A DNA stretch of 64,000 bases from Aureibaculum flavum (GCF_016406085.1 NZ_JAEHFJ010000004.1:1-64000), one strand, 5' to 3'. Shown: positions 1-9,671, numbered from the stretch's first letter. Numbers and translations are program-made. The notes: generated from the letters alone by a model not told the origin.

Positions 1-1698
1 GCTAATGGAAACATAGCGTTAAAAGTTACCAGAATCGTAAATGTAGTAGACACAGATCTAATTGCTCCAATAATTACTTTAATTGGAGATAATCCACAAA
101 CCATCCAACTTGGCGATGGTTACACTGAACTAGGAGCAACAACCGATGATGGTTCACCAATTGCGATCGATGCTTCTGACTTTGTTGATGCGGTAGGTAG
201 TTATCCAATATTTTACAATTCAACAGATGCTAATGGAAACATAGCGTTAAAAGTTACCAGAATCGTAAATGTGGTAGCTACAGATGTAATTGCTCCAATA
301 ATCACCTTAATTGGAGACAATCCACAAATCATAAATCTTGGCGATGGATATACAGAACTAGGAGCAACAACTGATGATGGGTCAGCAGTAGTAATTGATG
401 CTTCAGAGTTTGTTGATGCTGTTGGAAGTTACACGATTTATTATAATGCCACAGATGCTAGCGGAAATATAGCTGTTGAGGTTACCAGAACGGTAAATGT
501 GGTAGATACAGATGTAATCGCTCCAGTAATCACCTTACTTGGAGACAATCCACAAATCATAAATCTAGGTGATGGATATACAGAACTAGGAGCAACAACC
601 GATGATGGAACAACGGTCGATATAGATGCAACTGCTTTTGTTGATGCTGTAGGAAGTTATACTATTTATTACAACGCTACAGATGCTAGTGGAAATATAG
701 CTGTTGAGGTTACCAGAACCGTAAATGTGGTAGACACAGATGTAATTGCTCCTGTAATTACTTTACTTGGAGACAATCCACAAATCATAAATTTTGGCGA
801 TGGATATACCGAACTCGGTGCAACAACCGATGATGGAACAACTGTTGTGATTGATGCTTCGGAGTTTGTGGATGCAGTAGGAAGTTATACTATTTATTAT
901 AACGCTACCGATGCTAGTGGAAACGTAGCTACAGAAGTGACTAGAACTGTAAATGTGGTAGCTACTGATGTAATTGCTCCAATAATCACTTTACTTGGAG
1001 ACAATCCACAAACCATAAATCTTGGTGATGGTTACACAGAACTAGGAGCAACAACTGATGATGGTTCTACAGTTGTAATTGATGCATCGGAGTTTATAGA
1101 TGCAGTAGGAACGTATACCATTTATTATAATGCCACAGACGCTAGTGGAAACGTAGCTACAGAAGTGACTAGAACTGTAAATGTGGTAGACATAGATGTA
1201 ATTGCTCCAATAATCACTTTACTTGGAGACAATCCACAAACCATAAATCTTGGTGATGGATATACCGAATTAGGTGCAACAACCGATGATGGAACAACGG
1301 TTGTGATTGATGCATCGGAGTTTATAGATGCTGTAGGAAGTTATACCATTTATTACAACGCTACCGATGCTAGTGGAAATGTAGCTGTTGAGGTTACCAG
1401 AACGGTCAACGTATTAGGTATGCCTGTTAAAATTCCTAAAGCTTTTTCTCCAAATGAAGATAATATAAATGATACTTGGGTAATCGAGAATATAGAACAT
1501 TATCCCAATTCAGAAATACTTATTTATAATAGGTGGGGAGCAAAAGTTTATCATGTTAAGAATTATAAAAACAACTGGGGAGGTGTCTCAAAATTCTCAG
1601 GAAATAAAAAATTAGCAATCGGATCATACTTATATATTTTAAAGTTTAATGATTCTAAAAATGAGCCTATTCAAGGTTGGATTTATATTAATTACTAA
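1..1698 (+). CDS. Secreted repeat adhesin, type IX secretion type B sorting domain (5' partial)
   Basis: The reading frame is open from base 1, so the gene starts outside the window; an apparent GTG start at 271 lies in the middle of a repeat. It encodes more than six tandem 76-residue immunoglobulin-like modules (DUF5011-type, each with IAPVITLLGDNPQ, GDGYTELGATTDDG and YYNATDASGN), then a roughly 90-residue C-terminal domain (KAFSPNEDNINDTW, IYNRWG, GSYLYIL). That last domain is the CHU_C / gliding-motility type B sorting signal used for type IX secretion. The protein is therefore probably exported to the surface or medium and may act in adhesion. The PorP/SprF gene directly downstream is the usual partner of type B cargo. 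The modules are nearly identical at DNA level, which suggests recent duplication or recombination. Substrate unknown. Confidence 0.9.
   Translation, partial: ANGNIALKVTRIVNVVDTDLIAPIITLIGDNPQTIQLGDGYTELGATTDDGSPIAIDASDFVDAVGSYPIFYNSTDANGNIALKVTRIVNVVATDVIAPIITLIGDNPQIINLGDGYTELGATTDDGSAVVIDASEFVDAVGSYTIYYNATDASGNIAVEVTRTVNVVDTDVIAPVITLLGDNPQIINLGDGYTELGATTDDGTTVDIDATAFVDAVGSYTIYYNATDASGNIAVEVTRTVNVVDTDVIAPVITLLGDNPQIINFGDGYTELGATTDDGTTVVIDASEFVDAVGSYTIYYNATDASGNVATEVTRTVNVVATDVIAPIITLLGDNPQTINLGDGYTELGATTDDGSTVVIDASEFIDAVGTYTIYYNATDASGNVATEVTRTVNVVDIDVIAPIITLLGDNPQTINLGDGYTELGATTDDGTTVVIDASEFIDAVGSYTIYYNATDASGNVAVEVTRTVNVLGMPVKIPKAFSPNEDNINDTWVIENIEHYPNSEILIYNRWGAKVYHVKNYKNNWGGVSKFSGNKKLAIGSYLYILKFNDSKNEPIQGWIYINY
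61..1428 (+). repeat. Six in-frame 228-bp tandem repeats
   Basis: The codons for IAP recur exactly every 228 bp at 61, 289, 517, 745, 973 and 1201, and part of another copy precedes 61. Each unit encodes one 76-residue Ig-like module. Unit length never varies, so repeat number can change without breaking the frame. Confidence 0.95.
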
Positions 1699-1763
1699 AA
1701 AACAAGCCATTAAACAGGGATGCTAAAAACTAAATCACTCAACAGAATGATTTATAGCGAACA

Positions 1764-1787
1764 GTCCCAATCTCGAAACGTTGGGAC
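1764..1787. other. Hairpin between adhesin and porP/sprF genes
   Basis: GTCCCAA and TTGGGAC form a perfect 7-bp stem around a 10-base loop. It is followed by G-rich sequence, not a T tract, so it is not a classic terminator. It could be an RNA processing or attenuation hairpin between the two genes. Function unknown. Confidence 0.4.
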
Positions 1788-1825
1788 GGGACGGGATGAC
1801 CATTAAAAAATAATAAAAAAACCAC

Positions 1826-2710
1826 ATGAAAAATATTAAATATATACTATTCGTAATAGGATTTAGTTTGCTCACAACTAAAGGAATTGCACAACAAGAC
1901 TTTCATTTTAGTCTATATAAATACAATATGAATGCAATTAATCCTGCTTATGCCGGTTCCAATAAAACATTTGAAGCTACTTTGGGTGCCCGCAGCCAAT
2001 GGACGGGAATTGAAGGATCTCCGGAAACGTTGAGTTTAAATGCAAATTCGTATTTAGGAAGGGGACTGGGTATTGGCTTTAATGCCATTGTCGATAAAGT
2101 ATATGTGCAATCTGAAACTCATCTCTATGCTGATTTCTCTTATCGAATTCCACTTTCAAAGACGACGAATTTATATGCAGGCCTAAAAGTTGGAGGGACG
2201 TTTTTAAATGTAGATGCAGAAAAGCTTGAAATTGACGATGATCCGTTATTGTCTGAAAATGTAAATACTTTTAATCCAAATGTTGGAGTTGGGTTTTATG
2301 TTAAAGGAGAAAATTACCACATCACCCTATCAACACCTGCTTTTTTAAAAAATAGACGCTTAGAAGATGAAAAAGTTTCTTTTGCTGCTACTTCAGATAA
2401 AATACACGTTTTTCTCGGAGGTGGCTACGATTATTTTTTTAGAAATAGAGAATGGGTATTTACACCTTCTGTAATGATGAAAATGGTTACAGGTAGTCCA
2501 ATCTCAGTAGATGTAACAACAGCATTTGAGTTTAGAGAGCGAATGGAATTTGGTGTAAATTATAGGATAGATGAAAGTTTTACAGGCTTTATAACCTCCA
2601 ACGTTTTTGGGGATAAATTGAAAATTGGATACGCTTTTGAATATGCAACAACACCAATACAGAAATACGGTGGCACATCTCATGAAATTGTATTGAAATT
2701 TTCAATGTAA
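1826..2710 (+). CDS. PorP/SprF family type IX secretion membrane protein
   Basis: A 294-residue protein with an N-terminal signal peptide (about residues 1-22, ending GIAQ). The mature start QQDFHFSLYKYNMNAINPAYAG is the signature of the PorP/SprF family, outer-membrane beta barrels tied to type IX secretion and gliding. The remainder alternates beta-strand-like segments, and the chain ends in a phenylalanine-rich terminal strand (VLKFSM). It lies about 130 bp after the type B adhesin gene on the same strand, the usual arrangement of such cargo with its dedicated partner. I infer that it helps export or anchor that adhesin. It is a paralogue class and not necessarily the core PorP or SprF. 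Confidence 0.9.
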   Translation: MKNIKYILFVIGFSLLTTKGIAQQDFHFSLYKYNMNAINPAYAGSNKTFEATLGARSQWTGIEGSPETLSLNANSYLGRGLGIGFNAIVDKVYVQSETHLYADFSYRIPLSKTTNLYAGLKVGGTFLNVDAEKLEIDDDPLLSENVNTFNPNVGVGFYVKGENYHITLSTPAFLKNRRLEDEKVSFAATSDKIHVFLGGGYDYFFRNREWVFTPSVMMKMVTGSPISVDVTTAFEFRERMEFGVNYRIDESFTGFITSNVFGDKLKIGYAFEYATTPIQKYGGTSHEIVLKFSM

Positions 2711-2858
2711 AATAGGGTAGTGGATTTTATTTTAAAAATAGAGTTGGTATTAGATTTTATGGATACAAATAACTTTTGCGTTAAATAATTAATCGATTGC
2801 GTTATTGAAATATTTTAAAAAAGTTAATTTTCCATTACTTTTTTAAAACTATAAATAA

Positions 2859-3767
2859 TTGGAAAACACGACACCATCATCAAAATTCAAAATAACTGAT
2901 TTACCCTCTTTATTGATTAAAACGTATAAAGCCTGGGATGCTGAAAACCCATTCAGATTAAGTGCTGTTGTTGCTTATTATGCCATTTTATCTATGCCAG
3001 GGTTATTGGTAATCATCGTAAATGTGATCGGTGCTATTTGGGGACCTGAAATTGTACAAGGCGAATTAACTTCTGAAATTTCAAGAGCATTAGGGAGAGA
3101 TGTGGCTAATGCTGTTGAAACCATGATTACTGAAACCCAAGACAGTGAGAAGAATTTGATTTCAACTATTATTGGTATTGGTACCTTACTCTTTGGAGCT
3201 TCAGGTGTGTTTTATCATCTTCAAATTTCTTTGAATCAAATTTGGAAAATTGATTCAGCTCCGCAACAGAAGTTTTGGAGAATGCTTCTTAATAGAGCCA
3301 GAAGTTTTACTTTTATCTTAGTGATCGGATTTTTATTATTAATTAGTTTTATTATCACAGCAGGTCTTTCTGCACTCACTAATTTCTTAAATCAAACTTT
3401 TCCCGATTTTATCGTATATATAGCTTACGGTTTAGATATTTTGTTATCTCTAGGTATTGTTACACTATTATTTGCTTTGATGTTTAAATATTTACCAAAT
3501 GCAAAAATAAGATGGAAATCAGTATGGGTTGGAGCTATAATTACCGCTGTATTGTTTGTATTAGGAAAGTTTTTATTAGGACTCTATTTTGGGCGTGCAG
3601 ATTTTGATTCGACGTATGGCACGGCAGGGACCATTGTTTTAATCTTACTTTGGGTATCCTATTCTTGCTTAATTTTATTCTTTGGGGCTGAATTTACATG
3701 GGTATATTCAGAAAAATATGGTTTTGGAATTAAACCAACTAAACATTCATCCAAAATTAAAAAATAA
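2859..3767 (+). CDS. YihY/BrkB family inner-membrane protein
   Basis: A 302-residue polytopic protein with about six membrane segments (near 38-60, 102-122, 148-170, 185-208, 219-241, 255-278). Typical YihY/BrkB (UPF0761) motifs are AVVAYYAILSMPGLL near the N-terminus and YGTAGTIVLILLWVSYSCLILFFGAEFT near the C-terminus. The molecular function of the family is unsettled. The frame has a stop at 2856-2858, so the start must lie after it. TTG at 2859 is the first plausible initiation codon and the next Met is well inside the fold. GCGTTAAA and GCGTTATT occur 21 bp apart upstream (2778, 2799). Confidence 0.88.
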   Translation: MENTTPSSKFKITDLPSLLIKTYKAWDAENPFRLSAVVAYYAILSMPGLLVIIVNVIGAIWGPEIVQGELTSEISRALGRDVANAVETMITETQDSEKNLISTIIGIGTLLFGASGVFYHLQISLNQIWKIDSAPQQKFWRMLLNRARSFTFILVIGFLLLISFIITAGLSALTNFLNQTFPDFIVYIAYGLDILLSLGIVTLLFALMFKYLPNAKIRWKSVWVGAIITAVLFVLGKFLLGLYFGRADFDSTYGTAGTIVLILLWVSYSCLILFFGAEFTWVYSEKYGFGIKPTKHSSKIKK

Positions 3768-3973
3768 CCTATTTGTTCGTATCCTAACGATCACTCAGGT
3801 AGTTATTTCTTCACTTTTTTAGCATTACGGTTAACATATTAATTGAAAAGATTAAAACCTAAATGTGGCAAATCTTAATTTTACAATATTAAAGCATTAC
3901 AAATTCAAGGTTTTCGAATTAGTACGATTACCACTTATCAATTTAGTAATTAGCAAGAGATCAATTATGATTG

Positions 3974-5050
3974 ATGAGCAATTTAAAACGACGAAGAAAT
4001 AGTTACAAATCTTTAAAATTAACAACAGTGAAATATATCAGTCCCAAAATAATAAATCAATTGTTTTTATTACTTGTATTACTTTTTATAGGAATTCTTA
4101 TTTTCTTTGAGATGTTACCTTACTTATCAGGTGTTTTGGGTGCCATAACCATATACGTTTTATTACGTAAGCCCATGAAAAGATTGGTGAATAAAGGATG
4201 GAACTCACCGTTGGCAGCTATTGTTTTATTATCATTATCATTTATTGGAATAATGTTGCCTGTTGCAGGAATTGTATTTATGTTGGGCAATAAAATTAGT
4301 GACGCGGCTTCTAACTCGGAGAGGGTACTAAATGCTTTAAAAATTGAACTAGAAAATATTCAAAATTATGTAGGAATTGATTTAAGTTCTAAAATAGATA
4401 CTTCAGAAGTTTCTTCAGTGGTATCAAGCAAATTGCAAAGTTTAGCGGGTAGTACTTTTGAAGTAATACTTGCTGTTTTTATAATGTATTTTTTGCTGTA
4501 TTATATGTTAACCAACCGAAGAAAATTAAAAGAAAGTTTATTTGAATATATTCCTTTAGATAAAGATAATTTGAAAATTATTGGTGAGGATGTTAGTAAA
4601 ATGGTAAGGTCAAATGCATTGGGAATTCCTTTGGTGGCTATTTCACAAGGGATTGTGGCACTTATAGGTTTTTTTATTTTTGGAATTGAAAATCCTATAT
4701 TTTGGTTTGTTATGGTTACCGTTGGTTCCATGATTCCTTTTGTAGGTGGGTTGTTAGGTATTGTACCCGCCTTTATTTTAACCTATGCTAACGGTAATGC
4801 TTTTCAAGCTTGGGGTATACTGTTATACGGTATAGTAATAGTAGGTTCTACAGATAATTTGATTCGACTTTTTGTATTAAAAAAAATAGACAATGTACAC
4901 CCTTTAATAACTTTAATAGGAGTAATAATAGGAGTTCCACTATTCGGATTTATAGGGTTAATCTTCGGTCCGCTATTGTTAAGTTTGTTTTTGGTAATGA
5001 TAAAAATTTATAAAAAAGAATATAGCGATAAGAAAACTGAAAAATCATAA
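3974..5050 (+). CDS. AI-2E family transporter (permease)
   Basis: A 358-residue integral membrane protein of the AI-2E/UPF0118 family. Hydrophobic hairpins lie near residues 28-60 and 75-105, followed by a soluble loop (about 110-155) and a C-terminal bundle (about 160-345) with the family-typical PFVGGLLGIVPAFILT and HPLITLIGVIIGVPLFGFIGLIFGPLLLSLF. Members export small molecules or ions, but substrate cannot be read from sequence. ATG at 3974 is chosen over the TTG directly before it. The ArsC-like gene follows after 15 bp, so the two are probably co-transcribed. Confidence 0.88.
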   Translation: MSNLKRRRNSYKSLKLTTVKYISPKIINQLFLLLVLLFIGILIFFEMLPYLSGVLGAITIYVLLRKPMKRLVNKGWNSPLAAIVLLSLSFIGIMLPVAGIVFMLGNKISDAASNSERVLNALKIELENIQNYVGIDLSSKIDTSEVSSVVSSKLQSLAGSTFEVILAVFIMYFLLYYMLTNRRKLKESLFEYIPLDKDNLKIIGEDVSKMVRSNALGIPLVAISQGIVALIGFFIFGIENPIFWFVMVTVGSMIPFVGGLLGIVPAFILTYANGNAFQAWGILLYGIVIVGSTDNLIRLFVLKKIDNVHPLITLIGVIIGVPLFGFIGLIFGPLLLSLFLVMIKIYKKEYSDKKTEKS

Positions 5051-5065
5051 AAAATCAAAAGAAAT

Positions 5066-5449
5066 ATGGGTATGATATCAAAAGATAACCGACAAATAAA
5101 ATTGTATTACAATTCAGAAACCTCAATTGGTAGGCAAATATTACCGTTTGTAGAGGCTTCTGAAAAAAAAGTGCTAACTATTGATATTTCCACTACGAAA
5201 GTAACAGGAACTCAGTGGTTAGAAATAGCAGATCATTTGAAAATGTCTATTTCTGAATTAGTAAATGTGAATCATCCAGATTTTGTAAAAAATTACGGTA
5301 ATAAAGCGATGAACTTAAACGAACACGATTGGTTAAAATTGATCGAAACGCACCCAATAATTATTAATTATCCTATCGTTATCCATGGTAACAATTTTAT
5401 GCAAATAAAATCGCCTTCTGATTTGGCGAAATATTTGGATAAAGAATAA
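5066..5449 (+). CDS. ArsC/Spx-like thioredoxin-fold protein lacking the catalytic Cys
   Basis: A 127-residue protein with the arsenate reductase-like layout: an opening beta strand with a YYNSETSIGR loop, a middle segment TQWLEIADHL, and a C-terminal IINYPIVIHGN followed by a short helix. In ArsC the first loop carries Cys-x5-Arg; here Arg is kept but Cys is replaced, and the protein contains no cysteine at all. It therefore cannot do the usual thiol chemistry and may be a regulatory or binding member of the fold. It probably shares an operon with the upstream permease and converges on the aldehyde dehydrogenase gene. Confidence 0.75.
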   Translation: MGMISKDNRQIKLYYNSETSIGRQILPFVEASEKKVLTIDISTTKVTGTQWLEIADHLKMSISELVNVNHPDFVKNYGNKAMNLNEHDWLKLIETHPIIINYPIVIHGNNFMQIKSPSDLAKYLDKE

Positions 5450-6808
5450 CTATCTAATATAAATGGTCTTTTCATTTACAAATGCTAACATACCTTCTTT
5501 TGAAAGTTCTCTTCCATAACCCGATATTTTGGTACCGCCAAAAGGAAGTCTAGCATCTGATTTGGTCATTTCATTGACAAAGAAGGAGCCATCATAAATA
5601 TTTTCTATTTGCATTCTAGCGGCATCAATGTCTTCCGTAAAAAGCATGGTTCCTAAACCAAATTTTGTTTTTGTGGCTATTTCTATTGATGCTTCTCTGT
5701 CTTTTACTTTAATTATTGCAGCAACGGGACCAAAAACTTCTTCATCAAATAAAGGCATTCCCGGTTTAACATTTGTGATAATAGTTGGTTCGTATGTAGT
5801 CTTATTACACGAGTTTCCAGTGTGGATTTTTGCACCTTTTATTAGTGATTCGTTAACCTGCTCTTGAACTATTTTTGCTAAATCAGGTCTTGCCATGGTT
5901 GCAATATCTGTATCACTATCCATCGGATTACCAGTTTTTAAAGTGGTTACTTTTTTGGTAAATTGCTGTAAAAATTCTTCGTAAATAGCTTCCACTACAA
6001 TAAACCTTTTAGCGGCTATACAGCTTTGCCCCGCATTTAACATTCGGGAATTGACTATCGTACTAATATATTTGTCCAAATCAGCATCTTCCCAAATAAT
6101 ACACGCATTATTTCCTCCTAATTCTAATACTGTTTTCTTTAAATTTTGACCTGCAATTGAAGCTATTTTTCTTCCTGCTTTTTCACTTCCCGTTAAGGTC
6201 ACGGCTTTAACAATATCATTTTCTATAATTTTTTCAATGCCATTATGATCTGTTAGAACAGTTTGGAAACAACCTTCAGGATAACCTGCCTCTATAAATA
6301 AATCTTGAATAGCTAAAGCACATCCTGTGGTATTGGAAGCATGTTTTAAAATAGCTGTATTACCAGCAGTTAATGTTGGGGCCGCGAAACGAAAGACTTG
6401 CCAAAATGGAAAATTCCAAGGCATAATGGCTAAAATACATCCTAAAGGATCGTAACTAATAAAGCTTTCTTGAGCTTCGGTTTCAATAAGTTCATCTGAT
6501 AAGAAATCATCTGCATTTATAGCATAAAACTCGCAAACTGTACGACACTTTTCTATTTCAGCTACACTTTGCTTGATGGGTTTACCCATTTCTTTCGTAA
6601 TTAATTGAGCCAATTCCGCTTTTTTCCGAATTAATAAATCACCTAAATTATTAAGTAACGCAACCCTTTCAGAAATGTCTTCTTTTCTCCATTCTTCAAA
6701 AGTATCTTGAGCCTTTTTAAGTATTTGACTTATTTCTTTTTTGGAATGTTGTTCATGTTCAGCAATTAACTCTCCGTTATATGGGTTTCGTGTTTTTATT
6801 TTTTTCAT
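5450..6808 (-). CDS. NAD(P)-dependent aldehyde / succinate-semialdehyde dehydrogenase
   Basis: A 452-residue aldehyde dehydrogenase, close to the SSADH group that begins with 'NPYNGEL'. Catalytic residues are visible: Asn132 in PWNFPFW, Glu229 in LELGG and Cys263 in NAGQSCIAAKR. The C-terminal motif is LPFGGTKISGYGREL. It oxidises an aldehyde, plausibly succinate semialdehyde, to the acid using NAD(P). Its stop codon abuts the convergent ArsC-like gene. Length is normal for the family. Exact substrate is inferred. Confidence 0.88.
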   Translation of the reverse strand: MKKIKTRNPYNGELIAEHEQHSKKEISQILKKAQDTFEEWRKEDISERVALLNNLGDLLIRKKAELAQLITKEMGKPIKQSVAEIEKCRTVCEFYAINADDFLSDELIETEAQESFISYDPLGCILAIMPWNFPFWQVFRFAAPTLTAGNTAILKHASNTTGCALAIQDLFIEAGYPEGCFQTVLTDHNGIEKIIENDIVKAVTLTGSEKAGRKIASIAGQNLKKTVLELGGNNACIIWEDADLDKYISTIVNSRMLNAGQSCIAAKRFIVVEAIYEEFLQQFTKKVTTLKTGNPMDSDTDIATMARPDLAKIVQEQVNESLIKGAKIHTGNSCNKTTYEPTIITNVKPGMPLFDEEVFGPVAAIIKVKDREASIEIATKTKFGLGTMLFTEDIDAARMQIENIYDGSFFVNEMTKSDARLPFGGTKISGYGRELSKEGMLAFVNEKTIYIR

Positions 6809-6873
6809 TTGTATATATTTTATGCAACCTTGTAGGCTATTGATACTTACATCGGTTGGTCTGATTATTTTAA

Positions 6874-8181
6874 TTAAAGTACGGTATCAAAAACGTTGGT
6901 TTCTAATAATACCATTAAATTTTCTTTATCAAATTTATTATTAATATTTTTATCGATATCATTTTTTAACGCTTCCAATTCCCTTTTGACAACTAATCTG
7001 TTTTCTTTTGAAATGTTTGGGTTCATTGAAATATACTGTAAAGATTTAATAAGAACATAAATTACGGAATTATCTTTTTTTGAATACAAACGAATAGGCT
7101 GAACTAAGATTCGCATTAATTCTTTTGCACAAATATTGTTTTCAGTAATTATTAATTTACTATTTGTCATTGGTGTTGAAACCATGTCAGGGTATTTTAA
7201 GAACTCACACAATAATGACCCAATTTTATTAATAGCGTCAATAGCGGTTCCTGGGTCATTAATGCCAGGCGACATTGCTTTTACAGTAATTTCCATCAAT
7301 TTTATCATACCGGTAATACCTCTATCGCCTTCGTGTCTATCTGTAGAAATATTAAAACAAAAAAGTAGATTTTCCATTTCTTCTTCTGAAACAGGCTCTT
7401 TACTTTTTAATACAGGCATCCCTTTCCAAATATGTTCATTAATGTAAGGTATTATTTCAATATGATTCTCTTTGTTTTTTATAGAATCTTTCATCAAAGA
7501 GATATCAAAATCTCTGTAATATCCCGTCTTATCAATGGATACAGTATTCCAATTTTCCGTATTTATGGAATTTATTACAATTTTATTTTCTTTTTGTTTC
7601 TCCAGTCTGTTTTGAAGATAGTTACTACTGGTGTCAAAAATTCTGTCAATGATATTATGAATTTGAATGGCTCCGGAAATACTATTTATAAAATATACAA
7701 AAAGTGCTATACAAGCTAAACTTGATAAAGCCGCTATCATTGTAGAAAGACCGACTGAATTTGAATCGTTGCCATAGGCACCTAACGTTGTTAAAATAAT
7801 AATACAGTAAAGTAAAGTCCCAATGTAAAATCCTAAAATGATTTGATGCTTTTTATTTGAGATAAGACTGGGTAATAATCGAGGCGAGAAATTAGATGAA
7901 GCCTGATTTAGAACTACCATAACCATAGAAAAACTAAATACAGTTAAAGATAAAATTCCACCTATGATAGTTGATAGTATAGATCGGGCTGTTTCAAAAT
8001 CTTCAATAAAAAGATATGGAATTTTTTTCTTTACCGAATTTATTATTTCTAAATTTTCAATTTGTAAAGCACCAATAGCTAGAAGTAAAAACGCAATACT
8101 TAGAAGTACAGGGAAAAATGCAATACTATGTATTACATCCTGGTATTTTTTTTTGAAGAATTTTAAAATAGTTTTGAACAT
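6874..8181 (-). CDS. DUF2254 domain membrane protein
   Basis: A 435-residue protein with four N-terminal membrane segments (about 20-40, 68-92, 112-134, 140-166) and a large soluble C-terminal part. SILSTIIGGILSLTVFSFSMVMVVLNQASSNFSPRLL-type sequence (read from about 67 to 103) and SPGINDPGTAID near residue 305 are typical of DUF2254. Function is unknown; members often lie near stress or ion-homeostasis genes. It forms a same-strand group with the genes at 8278-9559, though spacing suggests separate transcripts. Confidence 0.87.
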   Translation of the reverse strand: MFKTILKFFKKKYQDVIHSIAFFPVLLSIAFLLLAIGALQIENLEIINSVKKKIPYLFIEDFETARSILSTIIGGILSLTVFSFSMVMVVLNQASSNFSPRLLPSLISNKKHQIILGFYIGTLLYCIIILTTLGAYGNDSNSVGLSTMIAALSSLACIALFVYFINSISGAIQIHNIIDRIFDTSSNYLQNRLEKQKENKIVINSINTENWNTVSIDKTGYYRDFDISLMKDSIKNKENHIEIIPYINEHIWKGMPVLKSKEPVSEEEMENLLFCFNISTDRHEGDRGITGMIKLMEITVKAMSPGINDPGTAIDAINKIGSLLCEFLKYPDMVSTPMTNSKLIITENNICAKELMRILVQPIRLYSKKDNSVIYVLIKSLQYISMNPNISKENRLVVKRELEALKNDIDKNINNKFDKENLMVLLETNVFDTVL

Positions 8182-8277
8182 CTACATAGTGTTAATTTTA
8201 ATCAATTTAATAATTAAAGTGGTAAAACCAAAATGTTGGAATTACCACTTAGCTAATAAAGTTTGACTATAGCGTTC

Positions 8278-8679
8278 TTACAAATCACAATTGACCATCC
8301 AATGGATTCCAAATTTATCTGTACACCTGCCATATAATGCACCCCAGCTTTCTTCATTAAAAGGGTTATTAATCTGTCCGCCTTTAGATAATTTTTTAAA
8401 TATGTCTTTTGCCTTATCAGCATCATTTAAATCTATGCTCATATGGATTTTATTACCACCGTTTAGAGGCGTGTCTGGTGCAGCATCATAGGCTAAAATA
8501 TGAACTCCTTTTCCTTTTACTTCTGCGTGTTGCAATTTTTTTCGATACGATCCTGGTATGTCTTTTTTAGCATCTTCGTAAGTGATTCTATTTGTTACAT
8601 CTGCATCAAAACATTCAGCATAAAAATTTATTGCTTCTTGACAATCGCCTGAAAAGGCTAAATATGGTTTTACTTTCAT
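8278..8679 (-). CDS. VOC family protein, PhnB-like
   Basis: A 133-residue protein of the PhnB/3-demethylubiquinone methyltransferase-like branch of the vicinal oxygen chelate superfamily. It begins KPYLAFSGDCQEAINFYAECF and ends WGALYGRCTDKFGIHWMVNC, both standard for the branch. The two beta-alpha-beta modules are complete. Most PhnB-like VOC proteins have no proven enzymatic role, so a specific reaction cannot be assigned. Confidence 0.87.
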   Translation of the reverse strand: MKVKPYLAFSGDCQEAINFYAECFDADVTNRITYEDAKKDIPGSYRKKLQHAEVKGKGVHILAYDAAPDTPLNGGNKIHMSIDLNDADKAKDIFKKLSKGGQINNPFNEESWGALYGRCTDKFGIHWMVNCDL

Positions 8680-8704
8680 AATTGTGTATTTTTAAAATTA
8701 ATAA

Positions 8705-9241
8705 TTATTTTTTTACTCCTTCAAGAATCCAATCTTCAACCTCTAAATTTATGTCATCAGTATGTATCACACTGATGTCTCCTGTGGCTTCAAAGACCAC
8801 AGCTCTTACTTGAGATTTTTTCAAGATATTTGCTTCTCTCAATTTACTAACTAAGTCACCTTTGGTTACTCTAGCTTTTAGCAAATTATCATAAAGTATA
8901 TGCTCTCCATCCATTAATAGTAGTGGCTTATTGTCTACTAATGCTTTAAACCAATGATATCTTCTTGCAAATGCAGCCGTCAATTGAATTAAATAAATGG
9001 CACCTAAACCCACAAATCCCTGCACCATTGTAACTGACGAGGAAACTACAGTAGTGGCTATAATTGAACCGATAGCCACCGTCATGGAAAAGTCAAAACT
9101 TGACATTTTCGAAAAACTTCTTTTACCAAAAATTCTAGTGTAAATCATTAAGGCTACAAATGTGCCTAACGCTGTTAAGAAGATAATAGTAAAGGAATCT
9201 ATACTCAGATTAAAAAGTTTTTTTGAAATGTCAGCGGTCAT
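8705..9241 (-). CDS. DUF421 (YetF-like) membrane protein
   Basis: A 178-residue protein with three N-terminal membrane segments (about 15-35, 48-66, 70-90) and a cytoplasmic DUF421 domain. The motifs RIFGKRSFSKMSSFDFSMTVAIGSI and KPLLLMDGEHI are characteristic of YetF/DUF421. Relatives are linked to cell-envelope or spore functions in Bacillus, but the role here is unknown. It starts 15 bp downstream of the HPF-type gene, which suggests one stress-linked operon. Confidence 0.87.
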   Translation of the reverse strand: MTADISKKLFNLSIDSFTIIFLTALGTFVALMIYTRIFGKRSFSKMSSFDFSMTVAIGSIIATTVVSSSVTMVQGFVGLGAIYLIQLTAAFARRYHWFKALVDNKPLLLMDGEHILYDNLLKARVTKGDLVSKLREANILKKSQVRAVVFEATGDISVIHTDDINLEVEDWILEGVKK

Positions 9242-9256
9242 TGGTCAGTTTTTTAG

Positions 9257-9559
9257 TTAGTAATTAATCATTTTCTCTTTGCGTTTTCTCAACTGTCTTT
9301 GTAAATCATTGATAGATTCAGCGATTGACGATTGAAAATTATCATGAGTGGCTTCAGCAAATAGCCTTGGTCCTGGAAGACTTAATCTGATGTTACATAT
9401 AAATCCTGTTTCATCTGAACTTGTATTTTCCTTTTTGAAGAATACATCGGCTCTGATAACAAAATCATATTTTTCTTCTAAGTTGTTTAATTTCTCAGTG
9501 ACAAAGCTTTCTAAGTTCGTACTGGAGTTTACATCATGGTATTCAAAAATTATTTGCAT
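9257..9559 (-). CDS. Short ribosome hibernation promoting factor (HPF/RaiA family)
   Basis: A 100-residue protein with the single beta-alpha-beta-beta-beta-alpha fold of short HPF/RaiA: MQIIFEYHDVNSSTNLESFV, an internal NIRLSLPGPRLFAEA strand pair and a basic C-terminal helix (RQLRKRKEKM). It would bind the 30S decoding region and silence ribosomes in stationary phase or stress. It lacks the C-terminal dimerisation domain of long HPF. On the minus strand, GCGTTAAT (9608-9615) lies about 50 bp upstream, a motif also seen before other stress genes in the window. Confidence 0.85.
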   Translation of the reverse strand: MQIIFEYHDVNSSTNLESFVTEKLNNLEEKYDFVIRADVFFKKENTSSDETGFICNIRLSLPGPRLFAEATHDNFQSSIAESINDLQRQLRKRKEKMINY

Positions 9560-9671
9560 TGTTGTTTGTTTTTATGAATACAATTTTAGTAAATATAAAA
9601 TGAGCTCATTAACGCAAATAGTTATTAAATTGCCGTAATAAATTAAAGTATGGAAAAATACTTTTTCGTGT

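Noticed and set aside
5628-5867. Reading frames opposite the aldehyde dehydrogenase
   Set aside because: Shadow frames of a well-conserved gene.
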